Assembly: GCA_002415465.1 (NCBI GenBank)
Contig: DHYT01000086.1
Span: forward strand, 2,833-21,870
Origin: Desulfobulbaceae bacterium UBA5123
GTDB lineage: Bacteria; Desulfobacterota; Desulfobulbia; Desulfobulbales; UBA5123
Length of the DNA: 19,038 bases
Direction: 5' to 3'
A program made the position numbers and the translations under genes. The notes below the pieces were generated by a model, which saw only the letters and a list, made by a program, of their open reading frames with translations, ran no database searches and was not told the origin of the DNA. Below are positions 7,589 through 15,321 of the stretch, one piece after another; the stretch's first letter is position 1, and the number at the start of each line of letters is the position of its first letter.

Positions 7589-8029
7589 GTGAAACGGTTG
7601 TTTCTGGGAATTGTCTTGATCCTTATCTCCGCCACCACGGCCAACGCCATCCAACTGGTAAGCGTTGCCGGCGATCGCGTCAACATGCGCTCCGGGCCGG
7701 GGGATGATCAGGCAATCCTCTGGGAGCTGGGCGACGGCTATCCGCTGCAGGTATTGGACAGCAAGGGCAAGTGGTACAAGGTTTCCGATTTCGAGGGCGA
7801 CGTGGGCTGGATATACAAGAGCCTCGTCAACCGCACCCCCCATCTGATCGTCAAGAAGAAGGTGGTCAACATCCGCAGCGGCCCCGGCACCAGCTACCGG
7901 TTGATCGGCAAGGCCAACTACGGCGTGGTGTTCAAGACCCTGGAACGGGGCAAGGACGGCTGGGTGAAGGTAGAACACGAGAACGGCCTGGTCGGCTGGG
8001 TGCTGCGCAACCTGCTCTGGGGCTGGTAG
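7589..8029 (+). CDS. Secreted protein with two bacterial SH3 (SH3b) domains
   Basis: This 146-aa exported protein has a cleavable signal peptide (1-20, MKRLFLGIVL then ATTANA). Two SH3b repeats follow, at about 22-80 and 84-146. Each opens with the family signature (VNMRSGPG at 31-38, VNIRSGPG at 93-100) and closes with a Gly-Trp-Ile/Val strand. SH3b domains commonly bind peptidoglycan or cell-wall peptides in the periplasm, and no catalytic domain is present. The start is GTG at 7589 with a perfect AGGAGG six bases upstream. It is the last gene of the plus-strand operon, 42 bp after the polyferredoxin. A periplasmic anchoring or cell-wall sensing role is inferred. Confidence 0.9.
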   Translation: MKRLFLGIVLILISATTANAIQLVSVAGDRVNMRSGPGDDQAILWELGDGYPLQVLDSKGKWYKVSDFEGDVGWIYKSLVNRTPHLIVKKKVVNIRSGPGTSYRLIGKANYGVVFKTLERGKDGWVKVEHENGLVGWVLRNLLWGW

Positions 8030-8061
8030 GCATCGACGCTCCACGCGACGACGCCAAACGG

Positions 8062-8397
8062 TCAGGGAAGATGGGACGGGGGCAGCGGCGCCTCCTCGCC
8101 CAGAAGCTTGTTGACAAACCGTATCCACTCAAGCGGGGGGGAGATGATCCGGAAGCCTATCTCCTTGAAAATCCCGGTCGTCTTCGACCACCGGGGGGCC
8201 AGAAAAAACTTGAAATGCTTGTCCTGCTGGCTGATGACCGCCGTATACCTCTCCGCGTAAAAATCAAATTTCTCGGGGATCTCCTTCATCATCAACCCGT
8301 CCCTGGAAACGTTGATCACAATCCCCTCGTAAACACGGCTGCCGTCCGATATGGCGGCAAACATCGTCAGCGGGGTTCTTTTTTCTCTCGTGGCCAT
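8062..8397 (-). CDS. PilZ-domain protein, second copy
   Basis: This 111-aa cytosolic protein has a degenerate PilZ signature: RxxR (Arg4-Arg7) where RxxxR is usual, and NVSRDG at 29-34 for the D/NxSxxG loop. A beta-barrel pattern and a C-terminal amphipathic helix follow. Whether it still binds c-di-GMP is uncertain because of the shortened arginine motif. ATG 8397 was chosen over the open frame up to 8445 because GGAG lies nine bases before it and a sigma-70-like promoter at 8458-8487 would start transcription close upstream. The gene stands alone, convergent with the SH3b gene and downstream of the MotA-like gene. Confidence 0.8.
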   Translation of the reverse strand: MATREKRTPLTMFAAISDGSRVYEGIVINVSRDGLMMKEIPEKFDFYAERYTAVISQQDKHFKFFLAPRWSKTTGIFKEIGFRIISPPLEWIRFVNKLLGEEAPLPPSHLP

Positions 8398-8457
8398 GAC
8401 CGAGCGCTCCTGGTGCGGGTTGATCGGGTATGTGCCTTGCGGCACGCCTCCCCTCTC

Positions 8458-8487
8458 ATGCTAGGCCATTCCAACCCCGCGAGTCAA
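8458..8487 (-). promoter_or_regulatory. Sigma-70-like promoter for the second PilZ gene
   Basis: On the minus strand, TTGACT (8487-8482, five of six matches to TTGACA) is followed after 18 bp by TAGCAT (8463-8458, four of six to TATAAT). This predicts a start near 8451 and a leader of about 54 nt to the ATG at 8397. It is one of the few credible promoter pairs in the window, but it has been recognised by eye only. Confidence 0.5.
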
Positions 8488-8540
8488 GCGGCAGTTGCCG
8501 TGCATATCGCGGCAATACCGGCGTTTTTTTCACACCACCG

Positions 8541-9341
8541 CTACGCGGCGAAGCGATGCAGCCGCTCATGCATCAGCCCGTTGCCGCCGGACAACGGCTC
8601 CTCCTCCACCTCTAGAAACGGCTGCAGCCGGTAGGCGATGGCGCGGGAGCATTTCCCCGTCGCCAAATAGTTGACACCATCCATGATCAACAATTGACTC
8701 TTGTATTCGCGGCGCAGCAACTCCTTGAACTTCCCGTGCAGCGGCCGGTACACCAGGTTGGCCAGCAGCAGCCCGAACAGGGTGGAGAACAGGGCGACGG
8801 CCATGCCGTTGCCGATGGCGATGGGATCGCCGACGGAGCGCAAGGCCATGATCATCCCGATCACCGTGCCGACAAGCCCGAAGGTCTGCGCCTGCCTGGC
8901 GAGAAAACGGAAGATCCCGCCCTGCGCCGCCCGCCCGGAGAAATAGAGTCGGGACTGGCGCTCAAGAATCGTGCGGACCTCGGCGGGTTCGCAGCAGTCG
9001 GCGACCAGGCCGACGCCGATGCGCAGCAGGGGATCGCTGATCTTGCGGGTCGCCTTCTCAAGCCCCCGGTACCCGTCCGCCTGCCAGATATAGGCCACCT
9101 GCTCGATCTCCTTGATCATGGCGGCGTCGGGCGCCTCCTCCTCCGTGAACATGTCGACAATATCCAGCCAGAGCGACTTGACGGCCGGCAGCCGATAGGC
9201 GAGCACCGCGCCCAAAAGCGGCCCGACCGTCACCAGCAAGCCGCCGGCGACCGTGGCCGACAGCAGGGTGGTGCCGAACAGTACGTCGGATAAAAGAAAC
9301 AACAGGATCGCCCCAGCCAGCATGGTGAGCTTGAACAGCAT
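8541..9341 (-). CDS. MotA/TolQ/ExbB-type proton-channel family protein (orphan)
   Basis: This 266-aa inner-membrane protein has two N-terminal helices (about 5-22 and 28-50), a large cytoplasmic loop with charged helices (60-150), and two further helices (152-168, FGLVGTVIGMIMAL; 179-199, MAVALFSTLFGLLLANLVYRP). This is the MotA topology with the family's conserved Gly/Thr pore-helix pattern. The partner subunit (MotB, TolR or ExbD, carrying the proton-binding Asp) is not next to it. ATG 9341 is fixed by an excellent AGGAGG seven bases upstream, although the frame is open to 9371. It could be a flagellar or gliding stator half or another PMF-driven motor; which one cannot be told here. Confidence 0.85.
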   Translation of the reverse strand: MLFKLTMLAGAILLFLLSDVLFGTTLLSATVAGGLLVTVGPLLGAVLAYRLPAVKSLWLDIVDMFTEEEAPDAAMIKEIEQVAYIWQADGYRGLEKATRKISDPLLRIGVGLVADCCEPAEVRTILERQSRLYFSGRAAQGGIFRFLARQAQTFGLVGTVIGMIMALRSVGDPIAIGNGMAVALFSTLFGLLLANLVYRPLHGKFKELLRREYKSQLLIMDGVNYLATGKCSRAIAYRLQPFLEVEEEPLSGGNGLMHERLHRFAA

Positions 9342-9524
9342 CTTTCCCCCTCCTTTGACGGCAACACGCACAACGCGGCGGCGCCTTTACGCTCGTGATG
9401 ATATTCGGGCGACCCGCAAACGGACACCCGTGCGTCCGCCCCGCCCGACCAGTTTCAATGCAAAAGATGCGCCACATCCAAAAAGCCTGCGAACAACGGC
9501 ATGGAGCGGCGACAACCGGCCGCC

Positions 9525-9549
9525 AATCGCCGGTAAACAGGCGATTTTT
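9525..9549 (+). terminator. Hairpin followed by T-run (orphan terminator-like element)
   Basis: The inverted repeat AATCGCC (9525-9531) / GGCGATT (9540-9546) has an 8-nt loop and runs into TTT (T-run 9545-9549), a short intrinsic-terminator shape on the plus strand. No plus-strand gene ends just upstream. The GalT-family gene ends on the minus strand at 9621, and in that direction there is no T-tract. It may limit antisense transcription or be chance. The rest of the 9342-9620 gap shows nothing recognisable. Confidence 0.3.
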
Positions 9550-9620
9550 GCCGAGCGCGGGGGTATTTTTTGCAGGGCGACAGCGAGGCGGGCGGAACAG
9601 GGGATGGGCAAAGAGCCGGC

Positions 9621-10700
9621 TTACTCCGGAATCACGATCTGGCGGAGCCGGGCGGCGGCGTCTTCGGGGCTGATGGTGTTTACAAAAAGGCCCGAGCCCA
9701 ACTCGAAGCCGGAGGGGATGCTGGTGCGGGGACAAATTTCGAGATGCCAGTGGAAGCTGTCGGCGAAATCGCCGCTGTTCTTGAGATGCGGCACGGTGTG
9801 GAGGAAGTAGTTGTACTGCACATCGCCGACCACCCCGTTCAGCCGCGTCATGGTGCGGCGAAGAACCCTGGCCAGGTCGGCAAGCTCATCGTCGGTCGCC
9901 GCCAGAAAGTTGCTCTGATGCCTGACCGGCAGGATATGCACCTCCCACTCGTAGCGGCTGGCAAAGGGCTTCACCGCGACGAACTTCTCGCCCCGGTCGA
10001 CGATGTACCGGCCGGTTTCGTATTCCAGCCGCCTTTCCCCGGCGCGGCGGTCAAAGGAGGTGGTGGTCATGGTCATCGCCTCGTCCATGAGGGTGCAGAA
10101 CACACAGGCGTGGTGACGCCGATAATACTCCCGGCTGCTCTCCACCTCGTCGTGGACGTTGTGCGGCACGATGGGCATGGCGATGAGCTGGCTGTGGGTG
10201 TGGGCCATGCTGCCGCCGGCCGCCTTGCCGAAATTCTTGAACACCAGGATGTACCTGATCCGGGGATCGGCGTCGTAGAGATAGCGCATCCGGTCCCGGT
10301 AAACCCCGAAGAGGGTGGTCAGATGCCGCTCGGTGAACTGATGGAGGGCTATCCCGTGGTTGGGATGATCGATGATCACCTCATGGTGCCCGTACCCCTC
10401 GATCACCTGCTGGATGCCGGCGGGCAGCCCGGTGGGCAGGAAATCGTCGGCCAGGACCGGATAGGGGTTCTTCACCACCCGGATCGCCCATTCGCCGGCG
10501 GCGGGCGCCTGCATGTTCACCGGCGGGGTGAGATGTTCGTTGCCCCGGCAAAAGGGGCAGGTCTCCACAGAGCCGCGCATATCGCGCGCCACCGGCTGTT
10601 CATCCCGGCGCGGCCGGTTGCCGCGGGCGGTGGAGATCAACACCGACTGGGTCGGAACCACGGGATCGATGCGGATCTCCCGAATGATGGCAGCGGACAT
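9621..10700 (-). CDS. galT: GalT-family hexose-1-phosphate uridylyl/nucleotidyltransferase
   Basis: This 359-aa cytosolic enzyme is of the HIT superfamily GalT branch, which swaps a nucleotidyl group between UDP-glucose and a sugar-1-phosphate (Leloir pathway or related). Two CxxC zinc-type pairs (Cys48/51, Cys199/202) are present. The catalytic motif reads HTHSQ (167-171), with His169 the predicted nucleophile; classical GalT has HPHGQ. The second-domain SFHWHLEICPR histidines are also present. The Thr/Ser variant resembles GalT-like enzymes with ADP-glucose phosphorylase-type specificity, so the substrate is uncertain. ATG 10700 has AAGGAG seven bases upstream, and the longer open frame is not needed. 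It lies 54 bp downstream of the two-TM gene on the same strand, with no other galactose genes nearby. Confidence 0.85.
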   Translation of the reverse strand: MSAAIIREIRIDPVVPTQSVLISTARGNRPRRDEQPVARDMRGSVETCPFCRGNEHLTPPVNMQAPAAGEWAIRVVKNPYPVLADDFLPTGLPAGIQQVIEGYGHHEVIIDHPNHGIALHQFTERHLTTLFGVYRDRMRYLYDADPRIRYILVFKNFGKAAGGSMAHTHSQLIAMPIVPHNVHDEVESSREYYRRHHACVFCTLMDEAMTMTTTSFDRRAGERRLEYETGRYIVDRGEKFVAVKPFASRYEWEVHILPVRHQSNFLAATDDELADLARVLRRTMTRLNGVVGDVQYNYFLHTVPHLKNSGDFADSFHWHLEICPRTSIPSGFELGSGLFVNTISPEDAAARLRQIVIPE

Positions 10701-10725
10701 GGCATGGCTCCTTGACGGTTGGGCC

Positions 10726-10739
10726 GGCCGGCGCCGGCC
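10726..10739. repeat. GC-only 14-bp perfect palindrome upstream of the GalT-family gene
   Basis: GGCCGGCGCCGGCC is its own reverse complement. It lies in the 54-bp spacer between the two-TM gene and the GalT-family gene, within a longer imperfect GC hairpin flanked by TTGG/CCAA. No T-tract follows on either strand. It could fold in the intergenic mRNA or be a REP-like remnant; function is unknown. Confidence 0.45.
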
Positions 10740-10754
10740 AACGGGCATCCCGCC

Positions 10755-11315
10755 CTACAACGGCGGCCCGATCAGCTTTTCCCAGGCGTCGACATCGGCG
10801 GCGCTTCGCGCCCCCAGCACGATCTGCATCTTCAAAATCTCCCTGGCGACGGTCTGATCCGCTTCCGCGCAGGCCGCCTTGCCGGCCTCGGCGTAGGCAT
10901 CGGGGGCGGGATGCGCCGACTCGATAGGGATGTCCTCCGCCGCCTCCGAGACGATCGCCTTATCGAGGAGGGGCAGGGGGGCGGCAAGTGTCGCCCCGAC
11001 CTGCCGCATCTTTTCCATGGGCAGCCCGTCGATCCTCGCCAGCAGCGACCTGAGCCGGTCCTGATGCAGGACCACGGCCTGATCGCCGATCTGCTTGGCG
11101 ACCACGGCCGGGTTGAAGGTAAGGAAATTGAGGAAGAAGGCCAGGCAGCCGACAACCAGTTCCACCACCAGCACCGTAAACAGCTTTTGCTGCTGGCCGG
11201 CGTCCGCCAGCTTGATCCACCCCACCAGCGACAGGCAGGTGACCACCACCGTGAAGATGAACGCGCCGACCAGGGTGTAAGCAACGATCAACTGGATGAT
11301 TACTTGATGATCCAT
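10755..11315 (-). CDS. Hypothetical two-TM inner-membrane protein
   Basis: This 186-aa protein has two predicted membrane helices (about 7-33 and 44-67) near the N-terminus and a soluble C-terminal portion (70-186) rich in Ala, Asp and Glu with amphipathic helices. I recognise no family. The ATG at 11315 is preceded by AAAGGAG at nine bases. It sits between the patatin gene (41 bp upstream) and the GalT-family gene (54 bp downstream), all on the minus strand, so co-transcription is likely. Proximity to the phospholipase might point to envelope or lipid work, but that is conjecture. Confidence 0.78.
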   Translation of the reverse strand: MDHQVIIQLIVAYTLVGAFIFTVVVTCLSLVGWIKLADAGQQQKLFTVLVVELVVGCLAFFLNFLTFNPAVVAKQIGDQAVVLHQDRLRSLLARIDGLPMEKMRQVGATLAAPLPLLDKAIVSEAAEDIPIESAHPAPDAYAEAGKAACAEADQTVAREILKMQIVLGARSAADVDAWEKLIGPPL

Positions 11316-11356
11316 CTGCGCCGTCTCCTTTCAGTCTCGTCCTTCCGGCCGGCCCG

Positions 11357-12379
11357 TTACCGGTTCGGCTTGGCCTCGTCGCCGTCGAACCAGTCAAAAT
11401 ACCGCAGGGCGCCATCCTTGCCGGACTGCACCAGCTCCCTCTTCCTGGCGTCTGAAAGATCAAAATCCGTCGTATTCACGCCCAGGGTGTCGATGTAGAT
11501 TGTACGCGCCCAGTCGTCGCTGTGTAAATGGGTATTCTGCTGCGCCTCGACAATGGCGTTGATCAGCGCCAGGGTGTATTCCATGAAGTTGTCTATCTTC
11601 TTGTGCGGCGGCTCGGCGTGGTCGCGGAAGAGGGCGATCTCCTCCCTGGTGTCGAGGCGGAAGCCCAGGGTTTCCTTGTTGTAGACATAATCGGAGACCG
11701 GGCGGGCGGCCGCGGCCATCCCGGCATTGATCTTTTGGTAGTAGTCGGTTTCGACAAAGTTTTGCGTGGCGAGATACTTCTTGCGGTCGAAAAGCTTGAT
11801 CGGATAGTTGTCGAGCACCCCGCCGTCCACGTAGACGTCGCCGCGCACGCTCCGCTTCGCGGCGAAAAACAACGGGATGGACATGGATATCCGCGCGGCG
11901 TCGGCGATACAGGTCCGAGGGGTATGCTCCGCCGAAAAGACCTCCGTAAACGAGGTCGAAAGATTGGTGCCCACCAGGTACAGCGACTTGAAACCACGCT
12001 GCGCCCGCATCGCCTCCAGGTCCGCGAAGGTGGATTCGCTGTTGCCGGTCTTCTCCTTGATGAGGTCGCCGATCCACTGGCGGAAGTAATCCCCCTTGTA
12101 CCAGCCGTATTGCTCGACCAAGCGTTCGGCGTCACGGATGACGCCCCAGGAATCATCCTTGAAATCGTTGAAATCAAGCGCCCAGAGAACATCCTGGGTT
12201 TCCTGCGGGGTAAAGCCGAGGCCGAGCAGAACGGCGTTGATCGCGCCGGCCGACGTGCCGCCGATGCGCTGAATCCCGGCGGTTATCTGCCGGTCGGCGA
12301 GAACCTCCAGGGCCCCGAGATAGGCAATCCCCTTGACCCCGCCCCCCTCGAAAATCAGATTCCGAAACGTGTATCCCAT
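11357..12379 (-). CDS. Patatin-like phospholipase
   Basis: This 340-aa serine lipid acyl-hydrolase has the full patatin machinery: oxyanion-hole glycines GGGVKG (12-17), nucleophile Ser43 in GTSAG (41-45), and the dyad aspartate in DGG (185-187). There is no signal peptide or membrane helix, so it is probably cytosolic or injected/associated by other means. Residues 200-340 form a C-terminal region beyond the core patatin fold. The ATG at 12379 has GGGAGGA close upstream. Related enzymes hydrolyse phospholipid acyl chains in lipid turnover, or act as effectors in toxin or defence modules. No CBASS cyclase, cap or secretion gene is adjacent, so housekeeping lipid metabolism is at least as likely. 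Confidence 0.92.
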   Translation of the reverse strand: MGYTFRNLIFEGGGVKGIAYLGALEVLADRQITAGIQRIGGTSAGAINAVLLGLGFTPQETQDVLWALDFNDFKDDSWGVIRDAERLVEQYGWYKGDYFRQWIGDLIKEKTGNSESTFADLEAMRAQRGFKSLYLVGTNLSTSFTEVFSAEHTPRTCIADAARISMSIPLFFAAKRSVRGDVYVDGGVLDNYPIKLFDRKKYLATQNFVETDYYQKINAGMAAAARPVSDYVYNKETLGFRLDTREEIALFRDHAEPPHKKIDNFMEYTLALINAIVEAQQNTHLHSDDWARTIYIDTLGVNTTDFDLSDARKRELVQSGKDGALRYFDWFDGDEAKPNR

Positions 12380-12498
12380 GGCATCCTCCCCCTGTTTGTC
12401 GTCCGTGCCGCGAAAACCTGCCGTCCTTTCCCCTCCTTACCTCAATCGAGCCCGCCTGACAACCGGATTATCCCAGAAACCCGGCCCGTCGAAACGAC

Positions 12499-12530
12499 AA
12501 AGCCCGCGACCATCACGGTTCGCGGGCTTT
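12499..12530 (-). terminator. Intrinsic terminator after the homocysteine methyltransferase gene
   Basis: A perfect 11-bp inverted repeat (AAAGCCCGCGA at 12499-12509, TCGCGGGCTTT at 12520-12530) has a 10-nt loop. It lies 31 bp beyond the stop of the minus-strand methyltransferase gene and upstream of the patatin gene, insulating the two. The T-tract is short (TTT within the stem end), but the stem is strong. The remaining sequence between 12380 and 12560 shows no other feature. Confidence 0.75.
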
Positions 12531-12560
12531 CAACGCGCGGGCGTGGCCGACACGGCCGGT

Positions 12561-13463
12561 TCATGCCGGCAAGGCCTTCAACCGCCGGATATGCTCGGGG
12601 CCGATCCCGCAGCAGCCGCCCACGATCTCAGCGCCCAGGCCGATCCATTTTTTGGCCTCGGCGGCATACGCCTCCGGGGTAATGATGTCGGTGAACAGCC
12701 AGTTCGGCATCACAAAGACCCCGGAATGGGCGTAGACGCCGATCCGGCCGCGCCAGCGCGACTTGAGAATGGCGAAGGCCTCGGCCGCGTCCCTGGTCTC
12801 GGTGTGCATGATAAAGGCCGCATCCCCGCCGATCCCGGCGATGGCCTCGACCCCATCCCGCAGGGTATGCCCCTGCTCCCAGAGCATGATCTCCCCGGCC
12901 GCGTTCTTCACGCAACTGAACCCCAGCCAGACCGGCAAGCCTGTCCGCAACGCCGCCTCCACCGCCAGGGAACCCTGCCGGATATCCTCGATCATCTCGA
13001 TGATCAGGATGTCCGCCCCGGCCTCGGCCAGGATCTCCGCCTGCTCGTGGTACCAGGCAAAGGCATTGGCGTCGGGCGGGTAACAGAGGTTCGGATCGTC
13101 GCAGAAGGTGGTGGGGGCGATGGAGCCGGCGACCGCCACCGGCCGGTTCGCGCCCTCCCTGGCCGCCACGGCGATCTTGACCGCGTCGGCGTTCAAACGG
13201 CGAAACCGCCCCTCAAGCCCGGCCCGGAGCAGCATGTGCCGGGCGAGCGAAAAGGAATTACAGGTTATGACATCCGCCCCGGCCCGGATGTAATCCGCAT
13301 GGACCGCCCGCACCACCTCCGGGGCGCCGAGAATGGCCTCGGCGCTCCACGCCGCGCTGTTCATCGTCACCCCGCGCCGCTCCAGCTCGGTGCCGGTGGC
13401 GCCGTCGAGGATAACCGTTTCACGGTTTACGATCTTTTTATCGATGAAGTCGAGATTGATCAT
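12561..13463 (-). CDS. Homocysteine S-methyltransferase family protein
   Basis: This 300-aa cytosolic zinc enzyme is of the homocysteine S-methyltransferase/BHMT family, which transfers a methyl group from betaine, S-methylmethionine or a similar donor to homocysteine to give methionine. The barrel starts with ILDGATGTELERRG (18-31). ADVITCNSF (63-71) is the family's substrate strand. The three zinc thiolates are present: Cys184 (GFSC) and Cys284/285 (GGCCG). Length is typical of stand-alone MmuM/BhmT-like enzymes, without cobalamin domains. The ATG at 13463 follows AGGTGG. It lies 120 bp after the STAS-like gene on the same strand. The leader between them has no riboswitch I can recognise. 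The methyl donor cannot be read from sequence. Confidence 0.9.
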   Translation of the reverse strand: MINLDFIDKKIVNRETVILDGATGTELERRGVTMNSAAWSAEAILGAPEVVRAVHADYIRAGADVITCNSFSLARHMLLRAGLEGRFRRLNADAVKIAVAAREGANRPVAVAGSIAPTTFCDDPNLCYPPDANAFAWYHEQAEILAEAGADILIIEMIEDIRQGSLAVEAALRTGLPVWLGFSCVKNAAGEIMLWEQGHTLRDGVEAIAGIGGDAAFIMHTETRDAAEAFAILKSRWRGRIGVYAHSGVFVMPNWLFTDIITPEAYAAEAKKWIGLGAEIVGGCCGIGPEHIRRLKALPA

Positions 13464-13583
13464 CTATCGGCCACCTGGTTGCTTGGGTTCTGCGGCCGCG
13501 ACTGCCCGCAGCTTGAAGAGTTGCCAACCTGCGCCATGGGCGGCGAATCCGGCCTGACGGCCAATCGCCCGGAGCCTCGCAGT

Positions 13584-13958
13584 TTATGAATCCCTGCCGA
13601 CCCACGCCCGCGCCTCCGCCAGCGTGGCAAAAATCTCACAGATGAACAGGCTGCCCGCCAGCTGCTCCCGGTAGCCGCGCGCCAAGGCGACCACCGGGTC
13701 CTGATCCGCCACGATGGCAATCTTCATCCGGCCTTTGACAAAGGCTACCATATCGTCGGTCTTGGCATATATGCCGGTGTGGGCGGCCGTAACCGCATGT
13801 CCGGTAATCTCGCTGAAATCATTGATGATATATGTAATCTCGGCAAATTTGGGATGCACATGCAGATCGAGATTGGATCGCAAAATCTCTTCGCTGTCCA
13901 CCAGCCCGGAGAATTTCCGGTAAAGCCCCGCGTCTTCCCAGGTGTTTGCGTACGCCAT
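13584..13958 (-). CDS. Small STAS/SpoIIAA-like protein
   Basis: This 124-aa cytosolic protein has the alternating strand-helix pattern of SpoIIAA/STAS-like domains common in deltaproteobacteria. The N-terminal strand is WEDAGLYRKFSGLVDSEEIL, the central strand is EITYIINDFSEI, there is a later strand KIAIVAD, and the C-terminus is FATLAEARAWV. Members are regulatory or lipid-binding folds of unknown specific role. The ATG at 13958 was chosen because family members start just before this Trp-Glu strand. Only GAGG two bases upstream resembles a ribosome site, so an upstream start in the still-open frame is possible. The first 60 bases of this gene and 19 bases before it recur at 15554-15633. 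Confidence 0.75.
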   Translation of the reverse strand: MAYANTWEDAGLYRKFSGLVDSEEILRSNLDLHVHPKFAEITYIINDFSEITGHAVTAAHTGIYAKTDDMVAFVKGRMKIAIVADQDPVVALARGYREQLAGSLFICEIFATLAEARAWVGRDS

Positions 13959-13977
13959 GGCCTCGACCCAATGCTTG
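13898..13977. repeat. 80-bp direct repeat, copy 1 (5' end of the STAS-like gene)
   Basis: This segment covers the start codon region of the STAS-like gene. By hand alignment it matches 15554-15633 at about 68 of 80 positions, without gaps and in the same orientation. It includes the near-palindrome CCGGAGAATTTCCGG. The match stops abruptly on both sides. Confidence 0.85.
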
Positions 13978-14199
13978 CTTGCCGCCGCGACTCGGCAGGA
14001 CATTCCCAAAAATGCACCGCGAATGCACCCAACGGGCGTTCCCGAAGCCCGCAGGCGGGCTGACCGGGGCCATGGCTTCACAATCGCCTTGCATGTACAC
14101 ACACTATGCGTTACATTATTTCAATCGACATCAATTCAACATGCTGATTTTAAAGTAAATTGTCGTTACATTTCATGTTTCATCTTACAGGACAAAACA

Positions 14200-15321
14200 A
14201 TGAAGGAAATCATGACTTTTAAATCCGGCAAGTTTTACCTCTGCGACATTTACGACGAGGCCCGGATCAACAGCCTGCTTGTGCGGGCCGTGGTGCTTAA
14301 CGAAACAGTCGCCGATCTGCCAATTTTACCCGAGCTCTCTTCACAGCTGGAGCCCGACATTATGTACAGCTCAATCTCCGGCACCGCCATGATTGAAGGC
14401 AACGCAATCACCGGCGCAGACGTGAAAAGAATCGCAGAAGGCGAGGACATCGCCAACTACACCCAAAAAGACAAACAGGAGATTAAAAACCTCATAAATG
14501 CCTATAACTGGCTCTCAAACATCAAGCCTTCGAACGAACCATTCACCCTGACCGAAGAACTCATCAAGGAATTGCATAAAATAATCACCCACAACCTCCC
14601 GCAGGAAAACAATATCCCAGGGCAATACCGCAACGGAATGGTTTATGTAGGCGACAAGGCCCATGGCGGCAAATACACCCCCCCCAAAATACTCGCTGAC
14701 ATTCAAAATCTGATGACTGAATTTGTCGGCTGGATAAACAGCGAAGAGATAAAGGCCCTCAATCCATTTATCCGTGCCGCCCTGGCCCATTACCACTTTT
14801 GCCTCATCCATCCATTTGGGGATGGCAACGGGAGAACATCAAGAATAATAGAAGCCCTGCTGCTCCAAACCTCTAACGTAAAATATGTTCCCAAAGAGAT
14901 ATCAAATTATTACTACCGTAATGTTGACGACTATTACATTTCATTCTCAAAAAGCATTGATCTTAAAAAAGATGTTACCCCATTCGTCGAATTTATGCTG
15001 AATGCGTCCATAGAAAGCCTGCAAGTGATCAAAAAATCCATTGTTTACTTCATAAGAAAATTCACCCTCAGGGATTTCTATGCATTTGAAAAAAAACATA
15101 AAAGAATAACAAAACGCCAATTCGACCTTCTGTTATTACTGCTAGACAATCAAGTCCATTTCACCTTAAAAGATTTAACAGACAAGACCCCATTCTCCAT
15201 CCTTTACAGCAGGGTTTCCACCCAAACAGCAAGGCGTGACCTCAAAAAGCTGACCGACAGGAATATCCTCCACATGTCGGATGCCAACAAATACCATCTG
15301 AACCTGCACGCACTCGGCTAG
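14200..15321 (+). CDS. fic: Fic family protein (class II, autoinhibited AMPylase) with C-terminal winged helix
   Basis: This 373-aa protein transfers AMP (or a related nucleotide) to target hydroxyls. The complete active-site motif HPFGDGNGRTSR (204-215) supplies the catalytic His204. The inhibitory motif [S/T]xxxE[G/N] occurs N-terminally as TAMIEG (62-67), so Glu66 should clamp the ATP site: a class II Fic that needs no separate antitoxin. The substrate-binding flap lies near 145-162 (GMVYVGDKAHGGKYTPP). Residues 310-370 look like a winged-helix DNA-binding domain. ATG 14200 has AGGA seven bases upstream; the frame is open to 13942, but that part is GC-rich and unlike Fic proteins. The gene is AT-rich compared with its flanks, suggesting transfer. 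Its stop shares a CTAG with the convergent zinc-protein ORF. Confidence 0.93.
   Translation: MKEIMTFKSGKFYLCDIYDEARINSLLVRAVVLNETVADLPILPELSSQLEPDIMYSSISGTAMIEGNAITGADVKRIAEGEDIANYTQKDKQEIKNLINAYNWLSNIKPSNEPFTLTEELIKELHKIITHNLPQENNIPGQYRNGMVYVGDKAHGGKYTPPKILADIQNLMTEFVGWINSEEIKALNPFIRAALAHYHFCLIHPFGDGNGRTSRIIEALLLQTSNVKYVPKEISNYYYRNVDDYYISFSKSIDLKKDVTPFVEFMLNASIESLQVIKKSIVYFIRKFTLRDFYAFEKKHKRITKRQFDLLLLLLDNQVHFTLKDLTDKTPFSILYSRVSTQTARRDLKKLTDRNILHMSDANKYHLNLHALG

Noticed and set aside
6446..8128. Long minus-strand open frame (560 codons) opposite the CxxC protein, polyferredoxin and SH3b genes
   Set aside because: Antisense shadow; the plus-strand genes have signature motifs and ribosome sites.
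8495..8527. TTGCCG/CGGCAA hairpin followed downstream by seven T on the plus strand
   Set aside because: The T-run is separated from the stem by several bases and no plus-strand transcript is expected here.
9570..10715. Plus-strand frame opposite the GalT-family gene
   Set aside because: No motif, and exactly antisense to a gene with a proper start and active site.
13464..13583. GC-rich leader before the homocysteine methyltransferase gene considered as a SAM, SAH or cobalamin riboswitch
   Set aside because: I could not match the conserved core of any of these riboswitches; an Rfam scan would decide.
11528..13589. Overlapping plus-strand frames opposite the patatin and homocysteine methyltransferase genes
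   Set aside because: Shadows of conserved minus-strand enzymes; no recognisable domains.
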